This document shows positions 14,853 through 23,311 of a stretch of DNA of 36,679 nucleotides, piece by piece. Source of the stretch: Nitrospira sp. (GTDB taxonomy: Bacteria; Nitrospirota; Nitrospiria; Nitrospirales; Nitrospiraceae). Both the position numbers and the translations under genes were made by a program. The first letter of the stretch is position 1. The number at the start of each line of letters is the position of its first letter. The notes under the pieces are model-generated. The model ran no database searches and was not told where the DNA came from. It saw nothing but the letters and a program-made list of their open reading frames with translations. Where the stretch lies: positions 1 through 36,679 of the forward strand of contig JABFSU010000066.1 of assembly GCA_013140455.1 (NCBI GenBank), read 5' to 3'.

Positions 14853-15926
14853 GTCAGTGTGCATTCAAGATCCTAGCGCAACAGTTGGTGAAACGCATGA
14901 GCCGGACTGTGCCAGTTCAGAATTTTCCGCGGGCGATCGTTGAGCATCGCCTGCACGCGTTTGATCTCCCGTCGCGAGACATGATTGAACTGGGTGCCGG
15001 CGGGAAAGAACTGCCGCAGCAAGCCGTTCGTGTTCTCGTTCGTGCCCCGCTCCCAGGGGCACTGGGGATGGGCGAAGTAGACCTGCATCTTGGTCTGCTT
15101 GGTGAAGAGCCGATGCTCCCGCATCTCCTGCCCTTGGTCGTACGTGAGGGAGCGGCGGAGTTGGGCTGGCAGCGTCCGCACTTCCCGCGCGAAGGCCCGC
15201 CGCACAGCGGTCGCATCCTTGGCCGTCAGTGGCACCAGCAGCGTAAACCGGGTGGTGCGTTCCACCAGCGTCCCGAGCGCCGACGCGTTGGCATGGCCCA
15301 CGAGCAAGTCGCCCTCCCAATGGCCGGGCACCGTGCGATCAGCCACCTCGGCCGGCCGTTCGTCGATGCTCACGATGTCCTGGACGGGGCGCGACGAGAG
15401 GCGAATCTTGCGGGAACGACGAGAGCGGTGCCGGCGGCGCAGATAGCGAGCGAGTTCGCGCTTGAACGCCCCGCGCGGCAGCACATACAAATACGTGTAG
15501 ATGGCTTCGTGCGAGATGCGCATAGTCGGATCATCAGGATACCGCTGGAGCAACCCGTGGGCAATCTGTTCGGGCGACCAGCGCTGGGCGAGCAGCGTCA
15601 GCACGGCACGGCGAAGCCGGTGATGGACCGCGAGAGTGCGCGGCTTCCGTGGACGATGGGCCCACCGGTGAGCGCGTTGATGGGCCGGGACGGCCCGATA
15701 GGTGACGGGGCTGGCTCGGTGCCGAGCGAGTTCCCGCGACCCCGTACTCGGCGCGCGCTGCAGCGCCTGAGCCGTGGCCCGCAGGCTATACCCGGCAGCC
15801 AACATCCGACTGAGTTCTTCACGTTCCATAAGGGTCAGGCGTCGGTAGAGGGCCATGTGCAACTCCTTCGTTCCTGGATGCTCCAGGATACTGGTGTTGC
15901 ACTAGTACCTTGAACCCGCACAGGGA
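14853..15926 (-). mobile_element. IS30-family insertion sequence
   Basis: About 1.07 kb carrying one DDE transposase. Imperfect terminal inverted repeats of roughly 30-35 nt are visible: the left end near 14852-14882 (TTCAAGATCCTAGCGCAAC) overlaps the 3' end of the transposase, and the right end at about 15891-15926 reads TTCAAGGTACTAGTGCAAC on the opposite strand. Exact edges and target duplication could not be fixed by eye. It is inserted in the lipoprotein operon, at the 3' end of a small gene that starts at 16142. Related ends bracket the RAYT gene at 10321-11170. Confidence 0.82.
14873..15856 (-). CDS. IS30-family transposase
   Basis: DDE transposase of 327 residues, complete for the family. 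An N-terminal helix-turn-helix (LTLMEREELSRMLAAGYSLR) precedes the catalytic core: Asp in GHWEGDLLVG, Asp in LTYDQGQEM, and Glu in PWERGTNENTNGLLRQFFP, the canonical IS30 signatures. ATG 15856 has GGAG 7 nt upstream; a TTG at 15862 opens the same frame but is less likely. No frameshift or internal stop is seen, so the element may be active. Very Arg-rich and more G+C-rich than the operon it interrupts. Confidence 0.95.
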   Translation of the reverse strand: MALYRRLTLMEREELSRMLAAGYSLRATAQALQRAPSTGSRELARHRASPVTYRAVPAHQRAHRWAHRPRKPRTLAVHHRLRRAVLTLLAQRWSPEQIAHGLLQRYPDDPTMRISHEAIYTYLYVLPRGAFKRELARYLRRRHRSRRSRKIRLSSRPVQDIVSIDERPAEVADRTVPGHWEGDLLVGHANASALGTLVERTTRFTLLVPLTAKDATAVRRAFAREVRTLPAQLRRSLTYDQGQEMREHRLFTKQTKMQVYFAHPQCPWERGTNENTNGLLRQFFPAGTQFNHVSRREIKRVQAMLNDRPRKILNWHSPAHAFHQLLR

Positions 15927-16142
15927 CCAATTCATGTTTGAGGTTGTTGCCTTGATGGCCTCAATGCTTTCAAGAGATGATACTTGGACAATGTGTTTGG
16001 ACTTATCTGATATGCCCAACCTGACAGGAGTGCCGTCCAACTTTTCCCAGAGCGCCAGGTTGTTGGCTTGGAAGTGAGCGGAATCTCCATCGGGGAATCT
16101 TACTGCTGGCTTGAATCGGCTCTTGATGAGGCTAAACGGCAT
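15927..16142 (-). pseudogene. Small gene cut at its 3' end by the IS30 element
   Basis: Begins at ATG 16142 with a strong AGGAGG 6 nt upstream, so it is a genuine gene start. About 70 residues are readable (PFSLIKSRFKPAVRFPDGD and on to IKATTSNMN) before the insertion edge; the open frame then runs artificially into the IS. On the far side of the IS the flank contains a stop codon within a few codons, so probably only the last residues were displaced. Soluble, no signal peptide. I do not recognise the family. It would have been the leading or second gene of the lipoprotein operon. Confidence 0.6.
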
Positions 16143-16202
16143 CGTGTCCTCCTGACGCTATGCTATGTGCTCTTTGCACACTTCACGATCGATTGCGATG
16201 TG

Positions 16203-16487
16203 TCACTTAGCAAAGCAAGTGCCGTCGTGTGCAATCGTGCTTTTCTTGTGAATAATCAAGTTGCGCTCTGTTGTGAGTTCGTCAGGTGAATCCAAATAGA
16301 TGCTGTGCTGGTCCTGAATAGATTCACCTATTGTCTTACGGTTATGAAGGTGTGTGAGAAACCAGTTCGGCTGTTCAGAAGGAGAGAAAATGTTTCGCGG
16401 GGCAAGCAAAGAGAAGGATGGTCCTGGTTCAGAGAGGAATTTGTTCTGCTCCACCGCTCGGGCACAGAGAACAAAATCTTTGCTCAT
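16203..16487 (-). CDS. Possible small hypothetical protein
   Basis: 94-residue frame 60 nt upstream of the IS-truncated gene and on the same strand. A GAGG-like element lies about 7 nt before the ATG. Composition is protein-like (Asn, His, Phe and Trp, no strong bias), but no domain, signal peptide or membrane helix is seen and an overlapping plus-strand frame exists. It could be the first gene of the lipoprotein operon or a chance frame. Confidence 0.35.
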   Translation of the reverse strand: MSKDFVLCARAVEQNKFLSEPGPSFSLLAPRNIFSPSEQPNWFLTHLHNRKTIGESIQDQHSIYLDSPDELTTERNLIIHKKSTIAHDGTCFAK

Positions 16488-16870
16488 GTAGAGCCTCGCT
16501 GTGATTCAACGCTCTATGATGGGGGCGGACGGTACCACGAGATTGGAAGCAATACGATCCCCTCATTCGGTCAGTGATAGATAGCCCTGGTAGTAGGTGC
16601 ATAGGTCCCTAGACGGATCTAGTAGGCAAATGGATGTGAGTGAATCTTGGATTGTTGAGCGGGCAGGTTTCTTGGCCGGTGAGATGTTGAAGGAGAGTCA
16701 GGCCGTTTCTCCCTGAGATACTGCCGGTAGCCAGCGTTCAGTCTTTAGTTCGAGCCATCAAACATAAAGCGTTTGTTGCCTGACGGAGGACGATGGGCAT
16801 AGCTCTACGAAGGCGGGGCTATTTTCAAGCCGGAGTCGTGCTGAGTGTTATGCGATGTCGAGGTGCGTGC
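16488..16870. other. Gene-poor stretch in the island
   Basis: No supported gene. A 27-codon plus-strand frame (16793-16876) has GGAGG a few bases before its ATG but encodes nothing recognisable. No hairpin, repeat or RNA gene was noticed. Confidence 0.4.
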
Positions 16871-16963
16871 TTATGAGGCTTTTGCGGCCTTGCGGTGGAG
16901 TTCCGCTTCGGCGCGTTCGAGGACGAACAGTTTGAGCTGGATGAAGAGCGAGGGCTCGGTCAC
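16871..16963 (-). CDS. 30-residue ORF overlapping the DUF433 gene
   Basis: A GTG at 16963 overlaps the DUF433 stop codon (GTGA, 4 nt) and opens a frame of 30 residues (TEPSLFIQLKLFVLERA, ending HRKAAKAS). It reads as one amphipathic helix. The 4-nt overlap suggests translational coupling. It may be a tiny partner, or the frame-shifted C-terminus of a longer ancestral protein. No family is recognised. Confidence 0.35.
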   Translation of the reverse strand: MTEPSLFIQLKLFVLERAEAELHRKAAKAS

Positions 16964-17235
16964 TGGAGGCGGGGATGAAAGTTCTCGGTTGGTACGCGAT
17001 TCCGACGGATGTCTTCGTCGATCGCCTCGCGATGTTCCTGATAGTAACTCAGGGCATCGAAGACCTGGGCCAATGTGAGGTGCGGGAGACGTCCGATGAT
17101 TTCTTCAGGGGCGATGCCGAATTTCCAGAGCTCGGCGATTGCGCACACCGGGGTGCGGCTACCCGATATGATAGGGGCTCCGTGGAGAATCTCCTCGGTA
17201 CAGACAATGTATGGATGGCTTGTCGCGGTTGTCAT
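16960..17235 (-). CDS. DUF433-domain protein (antitoxin-like)
   Basis: Small helix-turn-helix protein of 91 residues. The DUF433 pattern is clear: HPYIVCTEEILHGAPIISGSRTPV, then AELWKFGIAPEEII and LPHLTLAQVFDALSYYQEH. DUF433 proteins are usually VapB-type antitoxins encoded beside a PIN-like (DUF5615) toxin; here no such toxin is adjacent and only a 30-residue frame follows, so it is an orphan. No clear Shine-Dalgarno site precedes the ATG at 17235. It sits at the right end of the accessory region. Confidence 0.85.
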   Translation of the reverse strand: MTTATSHPYIVCTEEILHGAPIISGSRTPVCAIAELWKFGIAPEEIIGRLPHLTLAQVFDALSYYQEHREAIDEDIRRNRVPTENFHPRLQ

Positions 17236-17285
17236 GATCGAAGCCTACTGGAGTCATGGGGGTAAGTCAATTTTGAGCTGTTCCC

Positions 17286-17555
17286 TTGTTGCTTCAATTC
17301 TTTCCATTGGATGAGCCGCCGGCGATCAACGGCGATCCCTTTACCAATTCTCAGAAGTATCCGTCTGGCTTTACCGTGGGAGCTGTCCTGCGTGCCGGCT
17401 CACGCGCGACGGTGGCGGTACGGTTCGATGAGGGAGGTCGCTATAAAATCGTCGAGTATCGGCTTCAATTAGCAGGCACGACGTGGCGGGTGGACGACCT
17501 GCATTATCCCGATGGGGCGACGTTCCGCGGGTTGTTGAAGTCCGTGAAAGGATAA
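17286..17555 (+). pseudogene. 5'-truncated gene, DUF3828-like C-terminal part
   Basis: The frame opens at a TTG with no ribosome site and encodes about 89 residues. The pattern YPSGFTVGAVLR, ATVAVRFDEGG and TTWRVDDLHYPDGATFRGLL matches the C-terminal half of DUF3828-like exported proteins (a beta strand, then WRVDDI and an SLRSLL-like end). The signal peptide and the N-terminal half are missing. The break coincides with the right edge of the accessory island, so it was probably truncated by insertion or deletion there. The DUF assignment is tentative. Confidence 0.5.
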
Positions 17556-17572
17556 TTGCGCCTGGCCCGGGG

Positions 17573-17989
17573 TTACGCCGGCCACGGAACGCGGAGGCTC
17601 TGCGGTGTGTCTGCGCTCTGGTCGAACTGCCTTAGCCGGACGAAGATTTCAAGCTCTTTCGGTGTGCCGCCTTCCTGATAGACGCGAAACTCGATGTGAC
17701 GCTGATCCGCCGCGCTGGGTTCGAGCTTGTACCCCCAGAGAAAGAATGGCTTTCCTTGGGCTCCGGTTTCCCGCGCCTTGCTCGCAATCATCGGAGCTTC
17801 AAAGACGGCCCCCACCGTCTGCGTCGAGCGTATGCGCACCCGCCAGTTGCCCGAATCCTTGTCAGTTTCCTTGTAGGCGAGGAAGGCGAAATCGCAATTT
17901 AGCGGCGCATCGTAGGCCGCGATGTATCCGAGCGGGACAAAGCTGTGGACCGCATTGTCGGGTGGTGTCTCGAGCAAGGGTGTTTCCAT
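17573..17989 (-). CDS. Hypothetical cytoplasmic protein
   Basis: 138 residues from ATG 17989, which has AAGGA 7 nt upstream; a longer frame to 18145 has no support. No signal peptide or membrane helix. The sequence is rich in beta-type segments (FAFLAYKET, WRVRIRSTQTVGAVFEAP, HIEFRVYQEGG) and ends in a Pro-rich tail. I recognise no family. It converges with the truncated gene on its left and is divergent from the exported-protein gene on its right. Confidence 0.65.
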   Translation of the reverse strand: METPLLETPPDNAVHSFVPLGYIAAYDAPLNCDFAFLAYKETDKDSGNWRVRIRSTQTVGAVFEAPMIASKARETGAQGKPFFLWGYKLEPSAADQRHIEFRVYQEGGTPKELEIFVRLRQFDQSADTPQSLRVPWPA

Positions 17990-18239
17990 GAACGGGTCCT
18001 TTCGCCGATTTGAATGATGTGGCGATTGTCGTACAGGCACGGGGTAGTTTTCAATCAGCCGTTTGGAGCGCGCGCGCTTTATCTCGAGGGGGTGCAGTAT
18101 GGCATGGATTGGAGTTGAGGGGCTCACACCTCGTGAATGAGCCATCCACGGCTGTTTTCAGCGTATGCGGAGATTCAGTATACTGGCGGCCGGTTCTCTC
18201 GATATCGTACAGGGTTCTGGAAGGGGCGGGGGGGCCGTG

Positions 18240-18629
18240 ATGGTTTTACGAACCCGGGCTTGGGGTATCAGTCTGACGCTCTTGTTGTGTCTGGGGCTTC
18301 CCAACGTAACCGGAGCCGCCCAGGATGCCGATGCCCACAGGTTCGGGGTCTTCTGGAAACAGTTCAGCCAGGCTGTGATCGAGGACCAGCGGGGGACCGT
18401 CGCCGACCTTACTCAACTGCCATTTCTTATGGACGGGATCGAGCATGACCGTTCGGCCTTCTTACGCGAGTATCCGACGCTGTTTACGCCGGTGATGCGC
18501 CGCTGTTTCAAGAAGGTCACACCCGTTCACGACCTCGACGGGTATTCCGTCGTCTGCGGTGAGCAGATCTTTGTGTTCGGGCTGGTGAACGGGCGCTATC
18601 GGTTTACTGAGATCGGTGTGAACGATTGA
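18240..18629 (+). CDS. Small exported hypothetical protein
   Basis: 129 residues from ATG 18240, preceded by a very G-rich AAGGGGCGGGGG stretch; an upstream start at 18165 would bury the signal peptide. A signal peptide covers residues 1-25 (VTGAAQ cleavage region). The mature domain has the pattern FWKQFSQAVIEDQRGTVADLTQLPF, often seen in small periplasmic proteins, and two Cys that may pair. Function unknown. A membrane-protein gene follows 28 nt later. Confidence 0.7.
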   Translation: MVLRTRAWGISLTLLLCLGLPNVTGAAQDADAHRFGVFWKQFSQAVIEDQRGTVADLTQLPFLMDGIEHDRSAFLREYPTLFTPVMRRCFKKVTPVHDLDGYSVVCGEQIFVFGLVNGRYRFTEIGVND

Positions 18630-18657
18630 TGGAGTCTTTCATGCCGGAGGCACGATC

Positions 18658-19107
18658 GTGAACGACAGGTGGCCGTCTATCCTGTTCGGAGGTGGAACCT
18701 GGCCCTGGTGGTACGGGGTGTTGTTCGCCTTGTTTCTGGCCATGATGGGCACCGCCTACTACGCCTGTCTGGATTCTTCCGGTCCCAGCGGCGCGCCCTT
18801 TCTCATGTTCATGCTGTACGCGTATGCCTTTCTGCTCTTGGCGGTCATGTCGACGGTCGACATCTGGTTGTGGGCGCGTGCATCCGGCCACGGCATTCTG
18901 ATGACGGGGCTGTTCGTGCTGCTTGCCTGGATCGTGATCGGGTTATCCTGGACCTTTCTGTTTATGGCCACCGACCCGAATTATCCTGAGCAGCTTTTCA
19001 CGGGGCGCGTGTTGTTCACGCTGCATTCCATACTCCTGTATGCAGGGAACCTGTGGATGCTGTGGGTGTTGCGTACTGGCAGGGCTTCATCGGGAGCGAC
19101 ACACTGA
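18658..19107 (+). CDS. Four-helix integral membrane protein
   Basis: 149 residues from a GTG start with GGAGG 8 nt upstream. Four hydrophobic segments are visible: about residues 16-37, 47-72, 79-103 and 118-138. Trp and aromatic residues are abundant at the helix ends. No motif suggests transport or catalysis and no family is recognised. Same strand as, and close behind, the small exported protein. Confidence 0.7.
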   Translation: MNDRWPSILFGGGTWPWWYGVLFALFLAMMGTAYYACLDSSGPSGAPFLMFMLYAYAFLLLAVMSTVDIWLWARASGHGILMTGLFVLLAWIVIGLSWTFLFMATDPNYPEQLFTGRVLFTLHSILLYAGNLWMLWVLRTGRASSGATH

Positions 19108-19280
19108 TGGGTGCGACCGTCGACCATCTGGCGGAAGACGCTGCCGTCGTCGGATACTGAATCATCATCATCTTTGATGTTTGCAGGGAGAGAGTAGGTT
19201 TCGTATTCGATCTCGTGTACTGTTGGCTCCGGCCCGGCTCGGGTGGTAGAGAGAGATTCTGATTTTTGGGAGGTAGGGTG

Positions 19281-20366
19281 ATGCGGTTCAATGTATTACG
19301 ACTATTGATGGTGGTTGGGATGATGCTGACGGCAGACAGGGTGTTTGCCGAAGCGATGGCTTCACGGGACTATGCGCTGGGTCAGCACGGCAGTCTGCAG
19401 CTCAATGTGCCCGTATCCTGGAAAGACAACGTCACGCAGCCGCCGAACGGCCTTCCACCGACGATTGCCTTCGTTCCATCAAACGGTACGGCGTTTCGCG
19501 TGTTGCTCACGCCCATCTGGTCGGACCGTTCCGGGGCGGTGCTCCCGGCCGCTGCGGACATCAGAAAGAAGGTGGAGCAGGCGGCGGTGCAGGCCAAAGC
19601 GCAGGCGCTCGAAACCGACATCGCCGTGCAGGAGATGAAAGGCACGACGGGCGCCGGCTATTACTATGCGGTGACCGATCGGGTCCCGAAGCCGGGCGAA
19701 TTCAAGCGGATGAAACAGGGGATGCTGCGGGTGGGAGATTTGCTGGTGTCGTTCACGATCCTGTCGCAGGATGCGGCGGATCCGGTGAATGTCGAGGCGA
19801 CCGCGATGTTAGAGGGGGCGGTTCACTCCACCAGGCAGACGGCTGTGCCGGGGACGAAAGATAGCCCGGTTCGTCCCGATGCGCTGCAGATTACCTCAAC
19901 CGAGCAGGCCCATGTGCTCACGGTTCCGGCGAGCCGCCTGGTCATGCGCCTGCCTCTCGGTGGCTTGTCGCTCACGAACAGCGCGATCGGAGGATCCACC
20001 ACCAACCCGCGCTACTTTCATTTCCGGGACGACGCCAAGCAGGTGATCATTTCCGGATGGTTCGAGTCCGACCAGGCCTTTCCCGGTCTCCAGAAAATCT
20101 GGGCGGACGAGGTCACGGTGTCTAAGAAGAACGGACTCCCTGACGCGCAGCGCGTCGTGTTCGGCCGTCTGGGAAACTGGGAGACGATTGCCTATGAGCG
20201 CGCGGTTCCCAACATCACCAACTCTCACCTCCATGCGCACTGGGTGCAGGCGGGAACCTGGATCGACTTGCATGCGTCCCTAACGACGACCGGGTCGAGT
20301 CAGGACGCCAGGGCCAAGCTCGAATCGCTCCTCCGCGCGATCGTCGTGAAGCAAAAAGCTCCGTAG
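19281..20366 (+). CDS. Exported hypothetical protein, two similar halves
   Basis: 361 residues from ATG 19281, with GGGAGG upstream; a TTG at 19266 is an artefact of the open frame. A signal peptide ends at VFAEA. Both halves start with a short beta segment and a Pro/Leu-rich strand (LQLNVPVSWKDNV and LVMRLPLGG), then a strand containing FRVLLTPIW or KQVIISGWFE, so a duplicated fold is likely. The C-terminal half ends in a helix rich in Ala/Leu. Periplasmic location is inferred; I recognise no family. Confidence 0.72.
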   Translation: MRFNVLRLLMVVGMMLTADRVFAEAMASRDYALGQHGSLQLNVPVSWKDNVTQPPNGLPPTIAFVPSNGTAFRVLLTPIWSDRSGAVLPAAADIRKKVEQAAVQAKAQALETDIAVQEMKGTTGAGYYYAVTDRVPKPGEFKRMKQGMLRVGDLLVSFTILSQDAADPVNVEATAMLEGAVHSTRQTAVPGTKDSPVRPDALQITSTEQAHVLTVPASRLVMRLPLGGLSLTNSAIGGSTTNPRYFHFRDDAKQVIISGWFESDQAFPGLQKIWADEVTVSKKNGLPDAQRVVFGRLGNWETIAYERAVPNITNSHLHAHWVQAGTWIDLHASLTTTGSSQDARAKLESLLRAIVVKQKAP

Positions 20367-20471
20367 GCCGTTCGGGAGGGAGTGTGGAAGGACTCATTCC
20401 AGCGCCCGGTTCTTCTGTTTCTCTTGGGCAAACGGGTTCCTGGTCGTGATTGAGGCGGCACTGGTGAGCCT

Positions 20472-20515
20472 CGAACCATCTTGCGGTCCTCGGGATCGGC
20501 CCACAAGATGGTTCG
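20472..20515. terminator. 12-bp hairpin between convergent genes
   Basis: CGAACCATCTTG (20472-20483) and CAAGATGGTTCG (20504-20515) are perfect inverted copies with a 20-nt loop. They lie between the convergent genes ending at 20366 and 20549. Neither side has a U-run, so it may be a bidirectional weak terminator or a repeat rather than a classical intrinsic terminator. Confidence 0.4.
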
Positions 20516-20548
20516 GTATTGCGAGGGAGGAATCCTGCGCGCACCTGA

Positions 20549-21142
20549 CTATTTCACGGGAATGCTGATGACGATGGCCCCCATGACATCGTTGATCTTG
20601 AAGTCCCGTTTCGGGCTGTCAGGATGGGCGTTATGGCACCCGATGCAGGCCTGAGTGATTGCGAGATCCGGATAGACGGCCTGAAAGTACCGGGCTCCTC
20701 CTTCCTTCACAAATCCGGTATAGGGCTTGGTTGGATGGGTGAGGACGGTGCCTAAGCCGGCTTTCTCGAACTCGCTGGACGCGGCGTTGTGCTTATTAAT
20801 CGGCCAGAGGCTGATGAGCCGATATTGTATGCCGGTTCCTTTCTTGGCCATGGTGCGGCCCGACTCCATCAGGAATTGAGCCGGGAGAGGCAGTGTATTT
20901 TTCTGCTCCCAGTTCTCCGAGGCCACGACCACCCCTTTGACCTGCATTCGTTCAACGACATGCTTGGTGTACACTTCACGATCTGCCTCAATGACCGCAT
21001 GGACATAGTCTGCCACGATTTCGATGGGCAGGCTCACTGCGGCTTCTCCCGTCGCAGCAAAGCTCGGTCCACTAAGGCCGACGATGCCCAATCCGAAAGT
21101 TGACATGAGGACTGCCCTGAGCATCTTTCCGGAGGATGTCAT
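20549..21142 (-). CDS. DUF3365 (Tll0287-like) c-type heme protein
   Basis: Periplasmic monoheme protein, 197 residues with a signal peptide (SFAATG cleavage region). A single CxxCH site (Cys166-Ile-Gly-Cys169-His170) near the C-terminus binds heme covalently; the segments around it (HPTKPYTGFVKEGGARYFQAVYPDLA and IGCHNAHPDSPKRDFK) match DUF3365. Such domains act alone as heme sensors or electron carriers, or as the sensory part of signalling proteins; no kinase or cyclase is attached here. GGAGG precedes the ATG by 6 nt. Its redox partner is unknown. Confidence 0.85.
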   Translation of the reverse strand: MTSSGKMLRAVLMSTFGLGIVGLSGPSFAATGEAAVSLPIEIVADYVHAVIEADREVYTKHVVERMQVKGVVVASENWEQKNTLPLPAQFLMESGRTMAKKGTGIQYRLISLWPINKHNAASSEFEKAGLGTVLTHPTKPYTGFVKEGGARYFQAVYPDLAITQACIGCHNAHPDSPKRDFKINDVMGAIVISIPVK

Positions 21143-21557
21143 AAGTGCCTCCTTGGTTGCTTCATGGACACCTGAACATCAATCGCCGTGGTGCCATGAA
21201 GGGGTGAGGTGCCGTTCAGGAAGTTCCGGCATCGTTTCGATGTGTATAGCTCTCTCATGGTCTCTATAGAAAGCGAGTTCCGTGCCGCCTGGACTTATGA
21301 TGAATTGCCAGCAATTGTTCAGCTCATGCCGAACATCATGTTGGAGAAGATGTGAAGGTGTATTCAAAATGATCCTGTCCTGTATCTTTCGCGATAACAG
21401 AGCTGAGATCGTGCGGCATGGAGCATGAGAGAAGGAAGGCCGGGAAGGAGCGCTGTGGGTATGGGGACGAGGGAGCCAGCGAGTGCAGCCGGTCTTTTTT
21501 GGGAGAAGGACGCTCTTATACGGAGTGGACTGTCACGCCGTTGAGTAGCGAAGCCCG
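21143..21557. other. Intergenic stretch
   Basis: Lies between the divergently placed ends of the PEP mutase fusion gene and the heme-protein gene start. No gene, RNA gene or clear terminator is seen; a short TAGCG-CGCTA stem at about 21545-21560 just after the PEP mutase stop is too small to call. Confidence 0.4.
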
Positions 21558-23192
21558 CTAAAACTCACCCGCCTGCACCACATCTTCCAGGCTATTGATG
21601 TCGAGCCAGTGGCCGACGGTATAGAGGACGCGGATGGGTTGTCCGCGCTTGAGGAGTGCCTGAAGCAGGTGAGGAATCGTGGCTTTGCGGTTGCCGGGTT
21701 GTGCGAGCAGTTCGGTGATGACGGTAGTGATGAGCGTCGCGGCGGCTGGCGAGACTTTGAGGAAGCCCATCCAGACGCCGTGGGTATTGGCTTCGGGAAT
21801 CTCATTGCCGAGTTTCGTGAGGTAGACCTTGGCGTTGAAGGCTTTCCGGGAGTTGGGGAGGCTGCATTCGGCAAAGGCGCCGAGCCGGGAGTACCGGCTC
21901 TGTTCCCGCCAGTTGCTGTCGAGGAAGATCACGCAGTCATCCGGTTCCTGGCAGAGGGATTGGGGAATGTAGGAGTTGAAGAGCACGTCGCCGTAGGAAA
22001 TGAGGGTCTGCTGGACGCGGCCTTTGCGCGACTGCAGGGCCTTGAGCAGGGAGACCAGCTCGCCGGTGTCGGCATACTCCTCGTTGTCGACGTAGGTGAG
22101 ATTCGGGAGATTCACGGTTTCTTTTTTGTAGCCCCGGACGACGACGATGTCTTTGACCCCGACGGCGTTGTAGGCGTCGACAATGCGGGCAAGGATGGGC
22201 GTGCCCTGGACCTTGACCATGGTCTTGGGCTGGTGTTCGGTGAGTTCGCCCAATTCACTGCCGCGTGAAGCGGCCAGGACGATGGCGCAGGTATCTTCGG
22301 CGCCTTTCGGGAGATAGCGGTCTTCAGCCTCTTGCAGTTCCGCAGCATTCTGCAGCCGGAAGATTTCCGACACCGGCGCGACTTTATCTTCGATGGACAA
22401 GAGATGTTCCTGTTCCTTCAACGTGCGCGCAGTCTTCTGCATAGCCGTGACGGAGCTGCGGAGCAAATGGTTGGCCCAGATGACGATCGAGAAGTTGTGC
22501 TGCCGAAAGACATCGGTCGGCGTGGCGTAGTATTTCGTCGGGACGATGACGACCGGGCAGCGATTGCCCCATTCCTGCTTGAACGCCAGGATTTCATCGG
22601 GCACGGCCAGGGCGCTGTGGATCAGGATGCCGTCGGTGCCGGCCTGGCGATAGGCTTCGGCGCGGCGCAGCGCTTCAGCCAGCCCCCAGCCGCAGATGAA
22701 GGCCTCGACCCGGGCGATGATGGAAAAGTGCGGGTCGCTCTGGGCGTCTTTCCCGGCTTTGATCTTGCCGCAGAACTCGTGCATGTCCGCCATGGGCTGG
22801 GCGTCGCCCTTGATGAAGCTGTTCGTTTTGGGGAAGAGCTTGTCTTCGATGCACACCGCGGCAATCTTGCGCTGCTCCAGCTTACGGACGAGGCGCTGCA
22901 TGTTGTTGAAGTTACCGTAGCCGGTGTCGCCGTCGAGGAGAATGGGAATCGTCGTGGCATCGGACATGAACTCAAGGGTTTCGAGCACCTGCGTCCAGCT
23001 GGCTTCGTTATTGTCGCGCACCCCGAATTGGGCTGAGATCGACAGCCCGCTGGCCCAGATGCCCTTGAATCCCGCTTCCTGAACGATCTTGGCGCTCAGG
23101 CCGTTGTGGGCTTCACAGATGAATTCCAGCTGGTCGGACAGGAGGAGGTTGCGGAACTGTTTGGTGGTGCTGAGACCGGGTGTCGAGTTCAT
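21558..23192 (-). CDS. PEP mutase / nucleotidyltransferase fusion
   Basis: Phosphoenolpyruvate mutase forms the C-P bond of phosphonopyruvate, the first step of phosphonate biosynthesis. Residues 1-290 carry the family's key residues: Asp60, Asp87 and Asp89 (DGDTGYGN), and [10 protein letters not shown] at 116-125 with Glu116, Lys122 and Asn124. Residues about 305-544 form a sugar-nucleotide-type nucleotidyltransferase ([22 protein letters not shown]). This arrangement resembles fused PepM-PntC enzymes, where the second domain makes CMP-2-aminoethylphosphonate for lipids or glycans. AAGGAAGGG precedes the ATG. Phosphonopyruvate decarboxylase and the transaminase are not in the window, so the pathway must be completed elsewhere. 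Confidence 0.9.
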   Translation of the reverse strand: MNSTPGLSTTKQFRNLLLSDQLEFICEAHNGLSAKIVQEAGFKGIWASGLSISAQFGVRDNNEASWTQVLETLEFMSDATTIPILLDGDTGYGNFNNMQRLVRKLEQRKIAAVCIEDKLFPKTNSFIKGDAQPMADMHEFCGKIKAGKDAQSDPHFSIIARVEAFICGWGLAEALRRAEAYRQAGTDGILIHSALAVPDEILAFKQEWGNRCPVVIVPTKYYATPTDVFRQHNFSIVIWANHLLRSSVTAMQKTARTLKEQEHLLSIEDKVAPVSEIFRLQNAAELQEAEDRYLPKGAEDTCAIVLAASRGSELGELTEHQPKTMVKVQGTPILARIVDAYNAVGVKDIVVVRGYKKETVNLPNLTYVDNEEYADTGELVSLLKALQSRKGRVQQTLISYGDVLFNSYIPQSLCQEPDDCVIFLDSNWREQSRYSRLGAFAECSLPNSRKAFNAKVYLTKLGNEIPEANTHGVWMGFLKVSPAAATLITTVITELLAQPGNRKATIPHLLQALLKRGQPIRVLYTVGHWLDINSLEDVVQAGEF

Positions 23193-23311
23193 GGATTCCC
23201 TTCCTTGTGCCGGCTGGAATATTGTGCCAGCGTTGGTCGGAAAGGATACCGGTTTTCCCGAGAGAAATCACGCAGCCTTTTGCGGCGGTGGACCTCAGCG
23301 GATCCCTTTAT

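Noticed and set aside
14771-15913. 380-residue plus-strand frame across the IS30 element
   Set aside because: Antisense of the DDE transposase, whose catalytic motifs are intact.
16305-16577. 90-residue plus-strand frame in the island
   Set aside because: No ribosome site and no recognisable sequence; overlaps a slightly better minus-strand frame that is itself uncertain.
22332-23036. 234-residue plus-strand frame within the PEP mutase gene
   Set aside because: Antisense shadow of a gene with all catalytic residues conserved.
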